Notes: generated by a model not told the origin, from the letters alone. DNA of 64,000 nt from Acetilactobacillus jinshanensis (GCF_004359375.1 NZ_CP034726.1:496001-560000), one strand, 5' to 3'. Counted from the first letter of the stretch, positions 24,330 through 33,499 are shown. A program made the numbers and translations.

Positions 24330-24752
24330 ATGATTAAGCCGTATATTCATAAAGTTCAATATTACGAAACCGATAAGATGGGAATTACTAATAACACCAA
24401 TTACGTTCGTTTTATGGAAGAAGCTCGGAATGATTATTTAGCTCAGATTAACTTCCCCTATTCAAAATTTGAAGATAACGGTATTATTTCACCCGTCGTT
24501 AAAATTAGCTGTGAGTACCGTAAGACGACCACTTATCCTGATCTCATCAAAATTCGGGTTCGAATTCTTAAAGTCAATCGATTTAAACTTATCGTTGGCT
24601 ATGTAATGACGGTTAAAGGGCAGATCGTTTGCAGAGCTAAAAGTTCCCATTGCTTTATGACTAACGGTCGAATCATTAACATGGAAAAGCAGCTTCCTGA
24701 CTTCTATCGTCAGTTAAAGGCTGAAGAAAAACGTGGTCAGCAGAATAATTAG
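24330..24752 (+). CDS. Acyl-CoA thioesterase of the 4HBT/YbgC type
   Basis: A 140-residue hot-dog fold protein. The N-terminal motif YYETDKMGITNNTNYVRFMEEARNDYL has the Asp and the Asn where YbgC/FcbC enzymes have D-x-x-G-x-x-xx-xxY. The strand GIISPVVKISCEYRKTTTYPD follows as expected. Cytoplasmic. It follows the ImmA/IrrE gene by 27 bases but is unlikely to be functionally tied to it. Confidence 0.88.
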   Translation: MIKPYIHKVQYYETDKMGITNNTNYVRFMEEARNDYLAQINFPYSKFEDNGIISPVVKISCEYRKTTTYPDLIKIRVRILKVNRFKLIVGYVMTVKGQIVCRAKSSHCFMTNGRIINMEKQLPDFYRQLKAEEKRGQQNN

Positions 24753-24792
24753 CTTTATAATTAGTGGGTTTGTCTTTTTGTTAGGGATTCAA

Positions 24793-24882
24793 ATGTATCG
24801 AAAACGACCTAGAATAAGGCAATCCGTTAATTTGATCTATGATTATTGCGTAGCTATATTACATCGTTTCGTAAATCGATAA
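24793..24882 (+). CDS. Possible 29-aa basic small protein
   Basis: ATG 24793 opens a 29-codon frame (MYRKRPRIRQSVNLIYDYC...) 5 bases after TAGGGA. It is strongly basic at the start and aromatic in the middle. It ends 14 bases before the gene at 24897, whose ribosome site overlaps its stop region. Small size and no family make this uncertain. Confidence 0.3.
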   Translation: MYRKRPRIRQSVNLIYDYCVAILHRFVNR

Positions 24883-24896
24883 GGAAGGTTAAATAG

Positions 24897-25298
24897 ATGT
24901 TTGATAAAGCAACGTTACAAAAATTGCAAGCCGGCTTTCAAAAAGGCAAGTTACGAGGATTAATTAATACTGATCCAAGTCGATTAGCCCTTACTTTTGA
25001 TGGCGCGACTCGACTTGGCGGGATGAAGATTAATACCGTCCGCATTCGTTTAGACGGTAAGCCAATCTTTTCTGCAGGGTTTGGAATTCCACCTCACAAA
25101 ACATCTTATATTATGTTTACCATTGCGCCTAATCCTCATCACTACACCCTTGCTCACATCAATGAAGATTTAAAGCCCCTTAAAATTCAAGCTAGTTTGA
25201 CCGGTGGTTCGTTACTTTTAATCTCGTTAGTTCGTGAAAAATCCTTCTTTGATTGTATCGGGAATATCCTTAAGGCAACCAAGATGTTAATTCGATAA
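24897..25298 (+). CDS. Hypothetical 133-aa protein
   Basis: A soluble mixed alpha/beta protein starting MFDKATLQKLQAGFQKGKL behind AAGGAAGG. Features are RLALTFDGATRLGG, GFGIPPHKTSYIMFTIAP and LTGGSLLLISLVREKSFFD, none of which I can tie to a family. A terminator follows at 25318. Confidence 0.55.
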   Translation: MFDKATLQKLQAGFQKGKLRGLINTDPSRLALTFDGATRLGGMKINTVRIRLDGKPIFSAGFGIPPHKTSYIMFTIAPNPHHYTLAHINEDLKPLKIQASLTGGSLLLISLVREKSFFDCIGNILKATKMLIR

Positions 25299-25317
25299 TT
25301 ATTAAATTAAATTATTA

Positions 25318-25356
25318 AAAAATCGGTACGTAAAATTATTTTATGTACCGATTTTG
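25318..25356. terminator. Bidirectional terminator
   Basis: AAAATCGGTACGTAAAA pairs with TTTTATGTACCGATTTT between convergent genes. Confidence 0.9.
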
Positions 25357-25358
25357 TT

Positions 25359-26057
25359 TTACTTGTCATGCTTGTGCTTTTTAAATACGTTCGGAATCCC
25401 TTTTCTTAACGGGGTGTTATTAATCGTTGTTCGTTGTCGTGAGCCAAAGATTCGGCTCTGAATTTCTGAATTCCAAGGCTTCGAATTTAACTTCTGCTGG
25501 TTCATCCAACGTTGCGCTTTATCAATTGACGTTAGATGATGTCGTTTCCACTTCATTACTAAACGGTTTAAGTATGGCAATGATTCTCGATAACTGTGAC
25601 AATGTTGCTTTGAGTACTGAATTCCGTACATCACCATTGCGGTATTAAGATATGATGCTAATTTAACTAAGGCCCTAGTGACTTGCGCGTCTTCACGATG
25701 CCAGATGATTAGCCACTGATTCTGAAGTGTTTTGTGGGTTATTTGATCGTCATGAGCTTTAATGATTTGCCCTACTTTGGGATTAGTTAATTCATGATGA
25801 CTCTTACCTAATTCGTTTATAATTAATAATTTATTATTAATTACTAGATAATGATCATCACTTAATTCTTTAAGGCCCGTTTTAAATTTACTCAAACCAT
25901 CTTTTGAATGTGTAGATAATTCAATTAAATCAATATGGGTATGATTACCTAATTGAATTAAGTATGCGTAAATGCCCTTTGCTCGCCAGCTTAACCGACG
26001 ATCATTAAGAACGTGTTGTAGATTAACCTGGGCTTGGCCCTGGCTAATTAATTCCAT
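25359..26057 (-). CDS. DnaD-like / replisome-organizer-like protein
   Basis: A 232-residue protein. The N-terminus has a winged-helix typical of phage and plasmid replication organizers (LNDRRLSWRAKGIYAYLIQLG, then STHSKDGLSKFKTGLKELSDD). The C-terminal part (YGIQYSKQHCHSYRESLPYL through KWKRHHLTSIDKAQRW) resembles the DnaD C-domain, in which SYxYI...L..W.....T..E is conserved. ATG 26055-26057 fits GGAG 8 bases upstream. It stands alone on the chromosome, with no adjacent DnaC-like loader. Confidence 0.65.
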   Translation of the reverse strand: MELISQGQAQVNLQHVLNDRRLSWRAKGIYAYLIQLGNHTHIDLIELSTHSKDGLSKFKTGLKELSDDHYLVINNKLLIINELGKSHHELTNPKVGQIIKAHDDQITHKTLQNQWLIIWHREDAQVTRALVKLASYLNTAMVMYGIQYSKQHCHSYRESLPYLNRLVMKWKRHHLTSIDKAQRWMNQQKLNSKPWNSEIQSRIFGSRQRTTINNTPLRKGIPNVFKKHKHDK

Positions 26058-26169
26058 AGTTAACACTCCGTTAATCGTTATTCATTTTGATTTTACTTGA
26101 TTTATCGGTAACAAGCCAATCATTGTTTATTTTATTTAGATATCGGTTAGAATAATAACTGAAGAAACG

Positions 26170-26185
26170 TTGAAAGCGCTTTATC
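26170..26185 (+). promoter_or_regulatory. Possible cre site upstream of adhP
   Basis: TTGAAAGCGCTTTATC is near-palindromic and matches most of the CcpA operator consensus (TGNAANCGNWNNCA), apart from the final CA. It lies 23 bases before the adhP start. Confidence 0.4.
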
Positions 26186-26207
26186 TATCAGAATCGAGGT
26201 TCTTTAT

Positions 26208-27242
26208 ATGCCAGCCATTCCAAAGACAATGAAAGCATGGGAAGTTGTAAAGCAAGGCTCAGTTAATAAGAAGCCATTCCCGTTAAAATACGTTACTAAA
26301 CCAGTTCCACAACCGAAACCCGGTGAAACCTTAGTTAAAGTATTGGCTTGTGGTGTTTGCCACACCGATCTTCACGTAACCGAAGGTGATCTTCCGGTTC
26401 ATAAGAAGCTATTAACACCAGGTCATGAAATCGTGGGCATCGTCGTTAAAAACGGGAAAAACGCTCACCGATTCAAGATTGGTGACCGGATTGGAATTCC
26501 GTGGCTTCGTTGGACCTGCGGCGTCTGCGAATACTGCCGTTCAGGTCACGAAAATCTGTGTCCAAACTCTAAGTACACTGGTTGGGATCATGATGGTGGT
26601 TACGCTCAATATGCTACCGTCCCTGAAGGATATGCCTACCACATCCCGAAACGCTTTAAATCCGTTGAAGCAGCACCGTTATTATGTGCCGGGATTATCG
26701 GTTACCGAGCTTATGAACGAGCTAATGTCCCCGCCGGTGGTAAATTAGGTCTCTACGGCTTTGGTGGATCTGCCCATATTACTGCCCAAATTGCCTTAGC
26801 TCAAGGGATTCAAGTCCACGTCTTTACTCGTGGTGGTGATGCTGGCCGATACGCTAAGAAATTAGGTTGCAGCTCAGTAAACAATACCTATGACGTATCA
26901 CCAGTTCCATTGGATTCATCAATCATTTACGCACCCGTTGGTGATTGTGTACCGAACGCTTTAAAGAGTCTTCGTTCTGGTGGAACTCTAGCATTGGCCG
27001 GAATTCATATGACCGACATCCCTCAGATGAGTTATGAAGACCATATCTTCCACGAAAAGACGTTAACTAGTGTTGAAAGTAACACCCGTCACGATGGTGA
27101 AACGTTCTTGACCTTAGCTGATCGTTTAGGAATTCAGCCACATGTTACCACTTATCCACTGGACAAAGCTGATCAGGCTTTGAAGCGAGTATCTAAAGGT
27201 GACCTTAAAGGTGCCTGCGTTTTAAAAGTCGCAGATAAGTAA
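26208..27242 (+). CDS. adhP: Zinc-dependent alcohol dehydrogenase
   Basis: A 344-residue medium-chain dehydrogenase that reduces acetaldehyde (or other aldehydes) with NADH. The catalytic zinc ligands are in CGVCHTDLHVTEGDLP and GHEIVG, the structural zinc Cys cluster is CGVCEYCRSGHENLC, and the dinucleotide fold is GLYGFGGSAHITAQIA. Complete. A probable cre site upstream suggests carbon control. In heterofermentative lactobacilli such enzymes recycle NADH by making ethanol. Confidence 0.93.
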   Translation: MPAIPKTMKAWEVVKQGSVNKKPFPLKYVTKPVPQPKPGETLVKVLACGVCHTDLHVTEGDLPVHKKLLTPGHEIVGIVVKNGKNAHRFKIGDRIGIPWLRWTCGVCEYCRSGHENLCPNSKYTGWDHDGGYAQYATVPEGYAYHIPKRFKSVEAAPLLCAGIIGYRAYERANVPAGGKLGLYGFGGSAHITAQIALAQGIQVHVFTRGGDAGRYAKKLGCSSVNNTYDVSPVPLDSSIIYAPVGDCVPNALKSLRSGGTLALAGIHMTDIPQMSYEDHIFHEKTLTSVESNTRHDGETFLTLADRLGIQPHVTTYPLDKADQALKRVSKGDLKGACVLKVADK

Positions 27243-27265
27243 AATTAATTATCAATTAATAAACT

Positions 27266-27310
27266 AAAAATCTCACAATTATTCATTTGAAAATGATTGT
27301 GAGATTTTTT
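27266..27310. terminator. Bidirectional terminator
   Basis: AAAAATCTCACAAT pairs with ATTGTGAGATTTTTT between convergent adhP and ligA-like genes. Confidence 0.9.
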
Positions 27311-27328
27311 ATCTGTCTTAGTTATTAT

Positions 27329-29392
27329 CTAATGCAATAATTTTTCAAACTGATTTTCATTAATGATCTTAACGTGTTTAGCAACCGCAGCCCGATACTT
27401 TCTAGAATTACTCTTATGGTTAGTAATCAAATAAGCAGTCTTACCATTGACGTCACTCTGCATCTTGCCACCGTTTTGTTTAATTAACGTGGTGAAGTGC
27501 TTACGTGGTTTGCTTAATGTACCGGTAATTACGAACTTCATTCCAGCTAATTTCTGAGCTGACTTTGGCTTTGCCTTAGCTGAGGAAGATTTTTGATCGT
27601 CAATCATATCCAGATATGGCGTTAAGTTTTGCAGCTGTTTAATCATATCAGGTGAGAACAAATCATCAATTACGGGAACTGATGATTGACCAAAGCCCTT
27701 TAGCTGTGGGATCTCAACGATTAATTTATGGTGCATAGCTTGTAAACGCTTTGGATCACTCAAAATGGGTTTAAAATTCTTAATCCGTTTAGCGATTGGC
27801 TTTAGTAAAGCTAAACCTGCGTTATTTAATGGTAACCCCATTAGAACTCGAGCTAATGGACGAGACTGGGCTTTGCGTAATTCGTCTTGTAATGTATCCC
27901 ATCGTTTAGTGCCAAAGCCTTTGATGCTCATAAATTTCTTCTTATCAATTCGCCAGAGACTGCTGAAATCATGCGGGTCAATCAGATGTTCATCAATTAA
28001 CTTAGCGATGATCTTATACGATAAGCCCATGATATTTAAGCACGGCTTTGAAACAAACCGTTTCCAGCGGTGAATCATCACGGTCTTGGAATGCTTGTTA
28101 ATGGGTAGATATAGATAAGCACCTTTTCGAATGGCTCCTTTAGGGATCGTCTTAGAAATGGGAACTTCTTTGCCGGTTCGGAAGGCTTTGATTGGTTTAA
28201 TCATCTTAGGAATGACATCGTTCATCCGTCGAACCGTAACGTGATCATATAGCATGATCCCACGGCGTTTGATATCAGGCATTGATGCTAACGAAGCTTT
28301 ACTGATTTCGGAACCGAGGATATGAACGGGGTGCTTTAAAATCCCAACCGGCGTTAATTTGCCATTAGCACTTTCCTGCCAGCGAACCTTTTGTAAAATG
28401 CCGATTGCTGACTTTGGTGGGAATTTCCAGCTGACACTATAACGTGGACCGTGCGGATTAAAACCGATTTTACTTAAATTAACTGTATAGTTTGGCTTGA
28501 TGACCATCCCGTCGATTGGATGACCAACGGCCTTTCGCTTCCAATTTGGAAACGTGAACATGAAACGAATAATCTGACGATGACCCTCAGGAGTATTCGG
28601 GAATTGATGAACGTCTTTGATAATGTAGAAGCCCAGAGACTTTAAAAACTTTAACTGTTCCAATTCAGTTGGGTATTTATCGGTCCATTCATCACGGTTG
28701 ATCAAGGTGTATACCGATAAGAAGATCCCACGCTTACCGGCAACCCGTGGATCCTTATTCATGATTGATCCGGAAGCAAGGTTACGTGAGTTAGCCCATT
28801 CATGATGCTTGTTGATGCGGTTAAAATCTTTATCATCAATTAAAGCTTCACCACGAACGACTAAATGACGTTTACCGATTCTTTGCCGAATCTTAGCGAT
28901 ATCCATCCGATTAAAATGATATAGTTCGTTAGTAATATCTTCACCAACGTGGCCTCCACCACGGGTTAAGGCCACGAACGGCTTCTTCATTCGTGGATCG
29001 TTAAAGTACAGGACAATTGACAAACCGTCTTCTTTTCGTTGAACTAAGAACGAATCAGTGTACCAGAGGTCGCCCTTCTTACGGTTCCACTTATCCAGAA
29101 ACTTAGCAACGGCATCTTTGGTTCGAGTCTTATCTAACGACCCAATAAAGTATGGATGATGAACGTGTTTAAACGTGTTATCCGTATTATATGGGATGGT
29201 TGAAAAGTAATGATTAATGGCCTTATCATCAGGGAATTCTTGCTTGTATTGTTTTAATTCGAAGTACATGTTATCAAACTGACCATCGGACATGATCGGC
29301 TTACTATTGTAGTACGCTACGTCAGCTTGATGTAAGTGCTTGATTAACGTCTGAATTGCTTGTTTAGTTTTGGGAGTCATTGTTTTGCTCAT
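27329..29392 (-). CDS. NAD-dependent DNA ligase lacking the zinc-finger cysteines
   Basis: A 687-residue LigA homologue. Domain Ia has YYNSKPIMSDGQFDNMYFEL, the adenylation site is KEDG (Lys120), the nucleotidyltransferase core has VVRGEAL and the OB fold is at about 320-400. Helix-hairpin-helix motifs lie at 455-610 and a BRCT domain (LAGMKFVITGTLSKPRKHF) closes the protein. The four-Cys zinc finger that normally precedes the first HhH (here about 405-451) is absent; the whole protein contains one cysteine. The family hallmark KVDG is KEDG. Not in the usual pcrA-ligA-gat context, so a second divergent ligase is plausible. Confidence 0.85.
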   Translation of the reverse strand: MSKTMTPKTKQAIQTLIKHLHQADVAYYNSKPIMSDGQFDNMYFELKQYKQEFPDDKAINHYFSTIPYNTDNTFKHVHHPYFIGSLDKTRTKDAVAKFLDKWNRKKGDLWYTDSFLVQRKEDGLSIVLYFNDPRMKKPFVALTRGGGHVGEDITNELYHFNRMDIAKIRQRIGKRHLVVRGEALIDDKDFNRINKHHEWANSRNLASGSIMNKDPRVAGKRGIFLSVYTLINRDEWTDKYPTELEQLKFLKSLGFYIIKDVHQFPNTPEGHRQIIRFMFTFPNWKRKAVGHPIDGMVIKPNYTVNLSKIGFNPHGPRYSVSWKFPPKSAIGILQKVRWQESANGKLTPVGILKHPVHILGSEISKASLASMPDIKRRGIMLYDHVTVRRMNDVIPKMIKPIKAFRTGKEVPISKTIPKGAIRKGAYLYLPINKHSKTVMIHRWKRFVSKPCLNIMGLSYKIIAKLIDEHLIDPHDFSSLWRIDKKKFMSIKGFGTKRWDTLQDELRKAQSRPLARVLMGLPLNNAGLALLKPIAKRIKNFKPILSDPKRLQAMHHKLIVEIPQLKGFGQSSVPVIDDLFSPDMIKQLQNLTPYLDMIDDQKSSSAKAKPKSAQKLAGMKFVITGTLSKPRKHFTTLIKQNGGKMQSDVNGKTAYLITNHKSNSRKYRAAVAKHVKIINENQFEKLLH

Positions 29393-29572
29393 CGTATCCC
29401 TCTTCCGAACTTGATCTAACTAAGTCTATTTTAACAGAAATTAAGTTAGTTATTACCACTGTAAAATCCAAAGGACTTGACCCAAAATATCAACAGGCTT
29501 AAGAAAATTCGAATAATTAACATTAAAAATGATGGGACTAATTGATTGTGATTATGTTAAGAAGTGATGACG

Positions 29573-29686
29573 ATGCTCATCCGTGAAATAATTGCAATTT
29601 TATTTATGACCATAACCTGGTTGATCGGAATTAGTGTTCTCCTCAAATCATATTTTCATCAATATCACAAGAGAAAGACTGGCTAA
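29573..29686 (+). CDS. Small single-TM protein (37 aa)
   Basis: ATG 29573 opens a 37-codon frame (MLIREIIAILFMTITWLIGI...) with one membrane segment and a basic tail (KSYFHQYHKRKTG). The ribosome site AAGAAGTGA is moderate. The terminator at 29681-29703 overlaps its last codons, supporting a short transcript. Function unknown. Confidence 0.45.
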   Translation: MLIREIIAILFMTITWLIGISVLLKSYFHQYHKRKTG

Positions 29687-29703
29687 ATACTAGCCTTTTT
29701 ATT
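29681..29703 (+). terminator. Terminator of the small membrane gene
   Basis: GGCTA, AATAC, TAGCC and TTTTTATTTT form a short hairpin with a T-run at the end of the ORF at 29573. Confidence 0.65.
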
Positions 29704-29713
29704 TTGGCCAAAC

Positions 29714-29747
29714 AAAAAAGAGTCCGTTATTCTATAACGAACTCTCT
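29714..29747. terminator. Terminator of tyrS
   Basis: On the minus strand GAGTTCGTTAT...ATAACGGACTCTTTTTT follows the tyrS stop. Confidence 0.85.
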
Positions 29748-29769
29748 TTAAATTATTTTAAATTTATAA

Positions 29770-31032
29770 TTACTTAGTTACTTTAGCTAACCAGTAATGC
29801 TTCTTACCTTTACGAACGACAACGAATTTCCCATGAAAAGCACTAGCTGGATCAACAGTAGCGCTCATGTCCTGAACTTTATCACCGTTGATATGAACGG
29901 CACCACTCTTAACATCCTGACGAGCCTGACGCTTAGATGGCTCAATCTTAGCGTCGACTAACCAGTCAATGATACCTTCTGGTTTGGATGAAATGTCAAC
30001 ACTTGGCATTCCATGGAAAGCCATTTGAGCTTCTTCATCGGTCAAACTCTTGATGTTGCCATGGAAGAAAGCATCGGTGATCTTCTGAGCCTGCTTCAAG
30101 CCCTTTTCACCGTGAACGAATTTAGTGACTTCTTCAGCTAACTTACGCTGAGCAACCCGTTTCCAAGGCGTCTTCTTGGTGATCTTTGCTAACTTAGTGA
30201 TTTCATCATGGCTTAAGAACGTGAAGTACTTCAAGTACTTGATGACGTCAGCATCAGCCGTGTTGAACCAGAACTGGTAGAATTCGTAAGGACTGGTCTT
30301 CTTTGGGTCTAACCAGACGGCACCACCAGCGGTTTTACCGAACTTAGTACCATCAGACTTTAACATTAACGGGATGGTTAAGCCGTATGCCTGAGCCTTT
30401 GGTCCTTCGATCTTACGGATTAATTTAATTCCGTCAGTAATGTTACCCCATTGATCGGAACCGCCAACTTCTAGGTGAACGTCATGAGTCTTATATAAAT
30501 GTAAGAAATCGATTGACTGTAAGATCTGGTAAGTGAATTCAGTGAATGAAATTCCGGCAGCTAAACGACTCTTGATGATTTCCTTATGGATCATGTCGTT
30601 GACGTTGAATAACTTACCGAACTTACGAAGGAAAGTTTCTAAGTTTAACTTGGATAACCAGTCGTAGTTGTTAACGATGGTAACGCCACCGTCTTTATCG
30701 AATAACTGCTTAGCCTGTTTAGTTAAGCACTTTTCATTGTGCTTAACCTGGGCCTGAGTCTGTAAGGTTCGTTCAGCTTTTTTGCCACTTGGATCACCAA
30801 TCGCACCGGTCATTCCACCGATTAAAATTACCGGATGGAAACCAGCTTTCTGGAAACGCTTCAGGATCATAAACGGAATTAAATGACCAACGTGCATACT
30901 GTCACCAGTTGGATCGATTCCAGCGTAAACGCTGATCTTATGATGAGCTAATAATTTCTTTAGGCCTTTTTCATCAGTTTCTTGATTAATGGCGCCACGC
31001 CATTTTAAATCATCAATAATATCCATAATCAT
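29770..31032 (-). CDS. tyrS: Tyrosyl-tRNA synthetase
   Basis: A 420-residue class I enzyme that charges tRNA-Tyr. It has the HIGH-type motif YAGIDPTGDSMHVGHL, the Tyr-binding region GGSDQWGNITDG, the KMSKS-like KFGKTAGGAVWL and a C-terminal S4 domain (QARQDVKSGAVHINGDKV). It lies 23 bases downstream of the NhaC-like gene, so the Tyr T-box at 32566-32805 likely controls both. Confidence 0.95.
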   Translation of the reverse strand: MIMDIIDDLKWRGAINQETDEKGLKKLLAHHKISVYAGIDPTGDSMHVGHLIPFMILKRFQKAGFHPVILIGGMTGAIGDPSGKKAERTLQTQAQVKHNEKCLTKQAKQLFDKDGGVTIVNNYDWLSKLNLETFLRKFGKLFNVNDMIHKEIIKSRLAAGISFTEFTYQILQSIDFLHLYKTHDVHLEVGGSDQWGNITDGIKLIRKIEGPKAQAYGLTIPLMLKSDGTKFGKTAGGAVWLDPKKTSPYEFYQFWFNTADADVIKYLKYFTFLSHDEITKLAKITKKTPWKRVAQRKLAEEVTKFVHGEKGLKQAQKITDAFFHGNIKSLTDEEAQMAFHGMPSVDISSKPEGIIDWLVDAKIEPSKRQARQDVKSGAVHINGDKVQDMSATVDPASAFHGKFVVVRKGKKHYWLAKVTK

Positions 31033-31055
31033 TTCTCCTTATTTAATTCAGTTCA

Positions 31056-32424
31056 TTATTTATTCTGATTCGGCTTAGCATGTTTAATCCCAATCCCGGT
31101 TACTCCACTTAAGATGGAGAAGATTGGTGATAACAGACTAAAGAAGACGAATGGCATGTAGTCTAATACAGGTACGTTCAAGGCGTTGGCAACGAATGCT
31201 CCGGCAACGCCCCATGGTACTAAGTAGTTAATTACGGTACCACCATCTTCTAGAGCACGACTTAAGGCAACTGGTGCTAAGCCAGCTTTCTTGAACGGTT
31301 CGTTAAATGCGGCTGCTGGTAAGATGACGGATGAGTACTGTTCACCGATAAAGACGTTAACACCGATACAGGATAGAATAACGGCAGTAATTAAAGCACC
31401 GGTACTGTGTAAGTGACTAACTAACGGAGTCATAACGGCCTTGATAATACCTAGGTGCATTAATAATCCACCTAAGGCCAAAGCAATGATGACTAACGAA
31501 GCGGTGCTCATCATGTTCATGATGCCACCACGGCTAAGTAATGAATCAACAGCTTTGTGACCGGTCGTGGATTTGAAACCGTTGATAATGATGTTGTTGA
31601 TGTTAGCTAACTTGAAACCGGGATGTTTAATAAAGATCATAATGCTCGAAACGGTAACGTTAATAAATAACGTCGAAACGGTTGGAATTCTTACCCAGGC
31701 ACAGATGAACAGTAAAGCGATCGGTACGATTGCCCACCAGGTAACGTTGAAATTCTGTTCTAAGATGGCGATCGTTGTTCGAACACTGTGTAAACTAGCG
31801 TTGGTGTTACCGCCACCGATGAAGCAGAAGATAATGAACGTACAAATCAATGATGTGATCAATTAAATCAGCACCAACGACGGCAGCTGATAAGTTATCG
31901 GTTGCTGATAACGGTGAAGACTTATCACCAAAAATGGCACCACATAATACGGCACCGGCAACCATGGCTGGATCGATGTGCATCGTTAAGCCCATCCCCA
32001 TGAAGGCAACACCTAAGGTTGAAATTACGGTAAAGGCACTACCAATGGCAGAACCAACGATTGCGGTAACGATGAAGACCGATGGTAAGAACCAACGAAT
32101 GCTGATCAAATGGAACCCAAAGACCATCAAACTTGGGATCACACCGGCAGCGATCCAAGTCCCGATTAAAGAGCCAATCAGAATGAAGATCAGTAATGGG
32201 ACAATCCCGTTCTTAATCCCAATAATGAAACCTTCGTCGATGTCATCCCAGCTGAAGCCGCGAAGCTTCGTCCATAAAATGATCATCATGATTCCGGCCA
32301 TAATCGGTACTTCTGGTGGTAATTTAAAGCCAATTACACTAACACCGATAATAACTAGAACCATTAACAGAATTAATAAACCTTCACCAAAGTGAATTTG
32401 CGGTTTTGAATTTTCTTTATCCAT
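31056..32424 (-). pseudogene. NhaC-family antiporter (probable tyrosine transporter), frameshifted
   Basis: Two overlapping frames (31807-32424 and 31056-31862) together make a full NhaC-type protein of about 455 residues. The first half has FKLPPEVPIMAGIMM and SPLSATDNLSAAVVGADLIDH, the second has YSSVILPAAAFNEPFKKAGLA and YLVPWGVAGAFVANAL. The frame breaks near 31845-31862, just after ADLIDH. There is no homopolymer at the break. NhaC-like genes under Tyr T-boxes were predicted to be tyrosine transporters by comparative genomics. This copy is broken unless the shift is an assembly error or programmed. Confidence 0.82.
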
Positions 32425-32503
32425 AATAATTAATACCTCGCTTATCGAAAATTGAACGTTAAATCATTGAATTCATTAATTAACGTTTTGATAACGAGGA
32501 TTT

Positions 32504-32518
32504 CCGCCACAGTGGCGG
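32504..32518 (-). repeat. GC-rich hairpin between tiny leader ORF and NhaC-like gene
   Basis: CCGCCAC and GTGGCGG face each other with a single central base, directly after the stop of the 5-codon ORF at 32520. No T-run follows, so it is not a simple terminator. Confidence 0.6.
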
Positions 32519-32519
32519 T

Positions 32520-32537
32520 TTAATATTTTACTTTCAT
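32520..32537 (-). CDS. Five-codon leader ORF ending in Tyr
   Basis: ATG AAA GTA AAA TAT TAA (MKVKY) lies behind a strong AGAGGTG ribosome site at 7-base spacing. It is transcribed only if the T-box reads through. The last sense codon is Tyr, and the hairpin at 32504 begins one base after the stop. Confidence 0.45.
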   Translation of the reverse strand: MKVKY

Positions 32538-32565
32538 TCCAAAGCACCTCTTTTAAGATAACAAA

Positions 32566-32805
32566 AAATCGCCTCAATTATTCTTTCAAATAATTGGGAC
32601 GATCAGTTATTAATAACCGCGGTACCACCCAGATTAGCAGGTAACTACTCACTCAAATAGATGATAACGGTTCTATGATTTCCGAACATCAACACTCACC
32701 GTATTTTGAGCAGCGACCCTGCCCGGTTCACAGCAAACCACCGGTTCTCTGACGTTCAAGCCGCTTCTCTACTAGAAATGAATTTCACGATTACTTATGA
32801 ATTTT
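32566..32805 (-). promoter_or_regulatory. Tyr T-box leader
   Basis: The minus-strand leader has the T-box core GGGTGGTACCGCGG, an AGAGAAGCGG-type stem I start and a distal GGTGGTTTGC...GAACCGGGC region. A candidate specifier UAC (Tyr) lies at plus-strand 32701-32703 in AAAATACGGTGAG. The terminator GTCCCAATTATT...AATAATTGAGGCGATTTTTT follows. Uncharged tRNA-Tyr should bind and allow read-through into the NhaC-like gene and tyrS. Confidence 0.92.
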
Positions 32806-32901
32806 GTTTGACACTTAGTAATGTACCACCGATCTTAATGATTGGCAAGTGAACAGAAATTAATTTTAAATAATATTCAAGATTGTTTCTAAATATTACT
32901 A

Positions 32902-33432
32902 CTATTTCTTACTAGTGCCCGTCATTAAACGTTTAACGATATTATTCTCTTTGGGCTCGCAATAGAAGTAACCAAATAGATTATCTTCCATTCCGCTGAT
33001 TAAGCCTTCAACGCCGTAGCCGGTCTTTCTTAATAGTTTCTTGAAGTCTTTATGAAGCTTAGATCCGAACGGGATGTAACGAATTACCTTACCATCTAAA
33101 GTTCCGATAATGGCGTCTTCCGTTTCCTTTAAAGAAGCTTGCTTATTATAGTACTTGTTAGCTAACTGATGAGTCGTGTTTAGTAACCGGTTGTAGCTCA
33201 TGATTCGCACTAAAGCGGCACTCATTTCTTGAATATCCTGCGGATCATATATCTGGGCGTCGCCGACTTCCTGGTCAATCCCGAAGCAGTAATCACTAAG
33301 GAAACAATCAATCACGATCTTGGTAACATCACACGGATGATCAATCATGTGATGTTCAGAATTTAGGATAATTTCATCAACGGTCGGTGTTTTCTTTTTA
33401 GAACTAAGGTTTAATGACAATTGTTTAGACAT
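32902..33432 (-). CDS. Hypothetical 176-aa protein
   Basis: A soluble protein starting MSKQLSLNLSSKKKTPTVDE. ATG 33430-33432 fits AAAGGG with 6-base spacing, better than the TTG one codon upstream. The N-terminal tail is basic and polar; the rest is helical with acidic patches (SDYCFGIDQEVGDAQIYD). The end (NNIVKRLMTGTSKK) is basic. No family recognised. It follows the gene at 33500 on the same strand. Confidence 0.5.
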   Translation of the reverse strand: MSKQLSLNLSSKKKTPTVDEIILNSEHHMIDHPCDVTKIVIDCFLSDYCFGIDQEVGDAQIYDPQDIQEMSAALVRIMSYNRLLNTTHQLANKYYNKQASLKETEDAIIGTLDGKVIRYIPFGSKLHKDFKKLLRKTGYGVEGLISGMEDNLFGYFYCEPKENNIVKRLMTGTSKK

Positions 33433-33499
33433 CAAATTCCCTTTCTATCGATGACATTCGATGGTTTCATCTAAACTAATTTTAGATCATTTGACTTAT

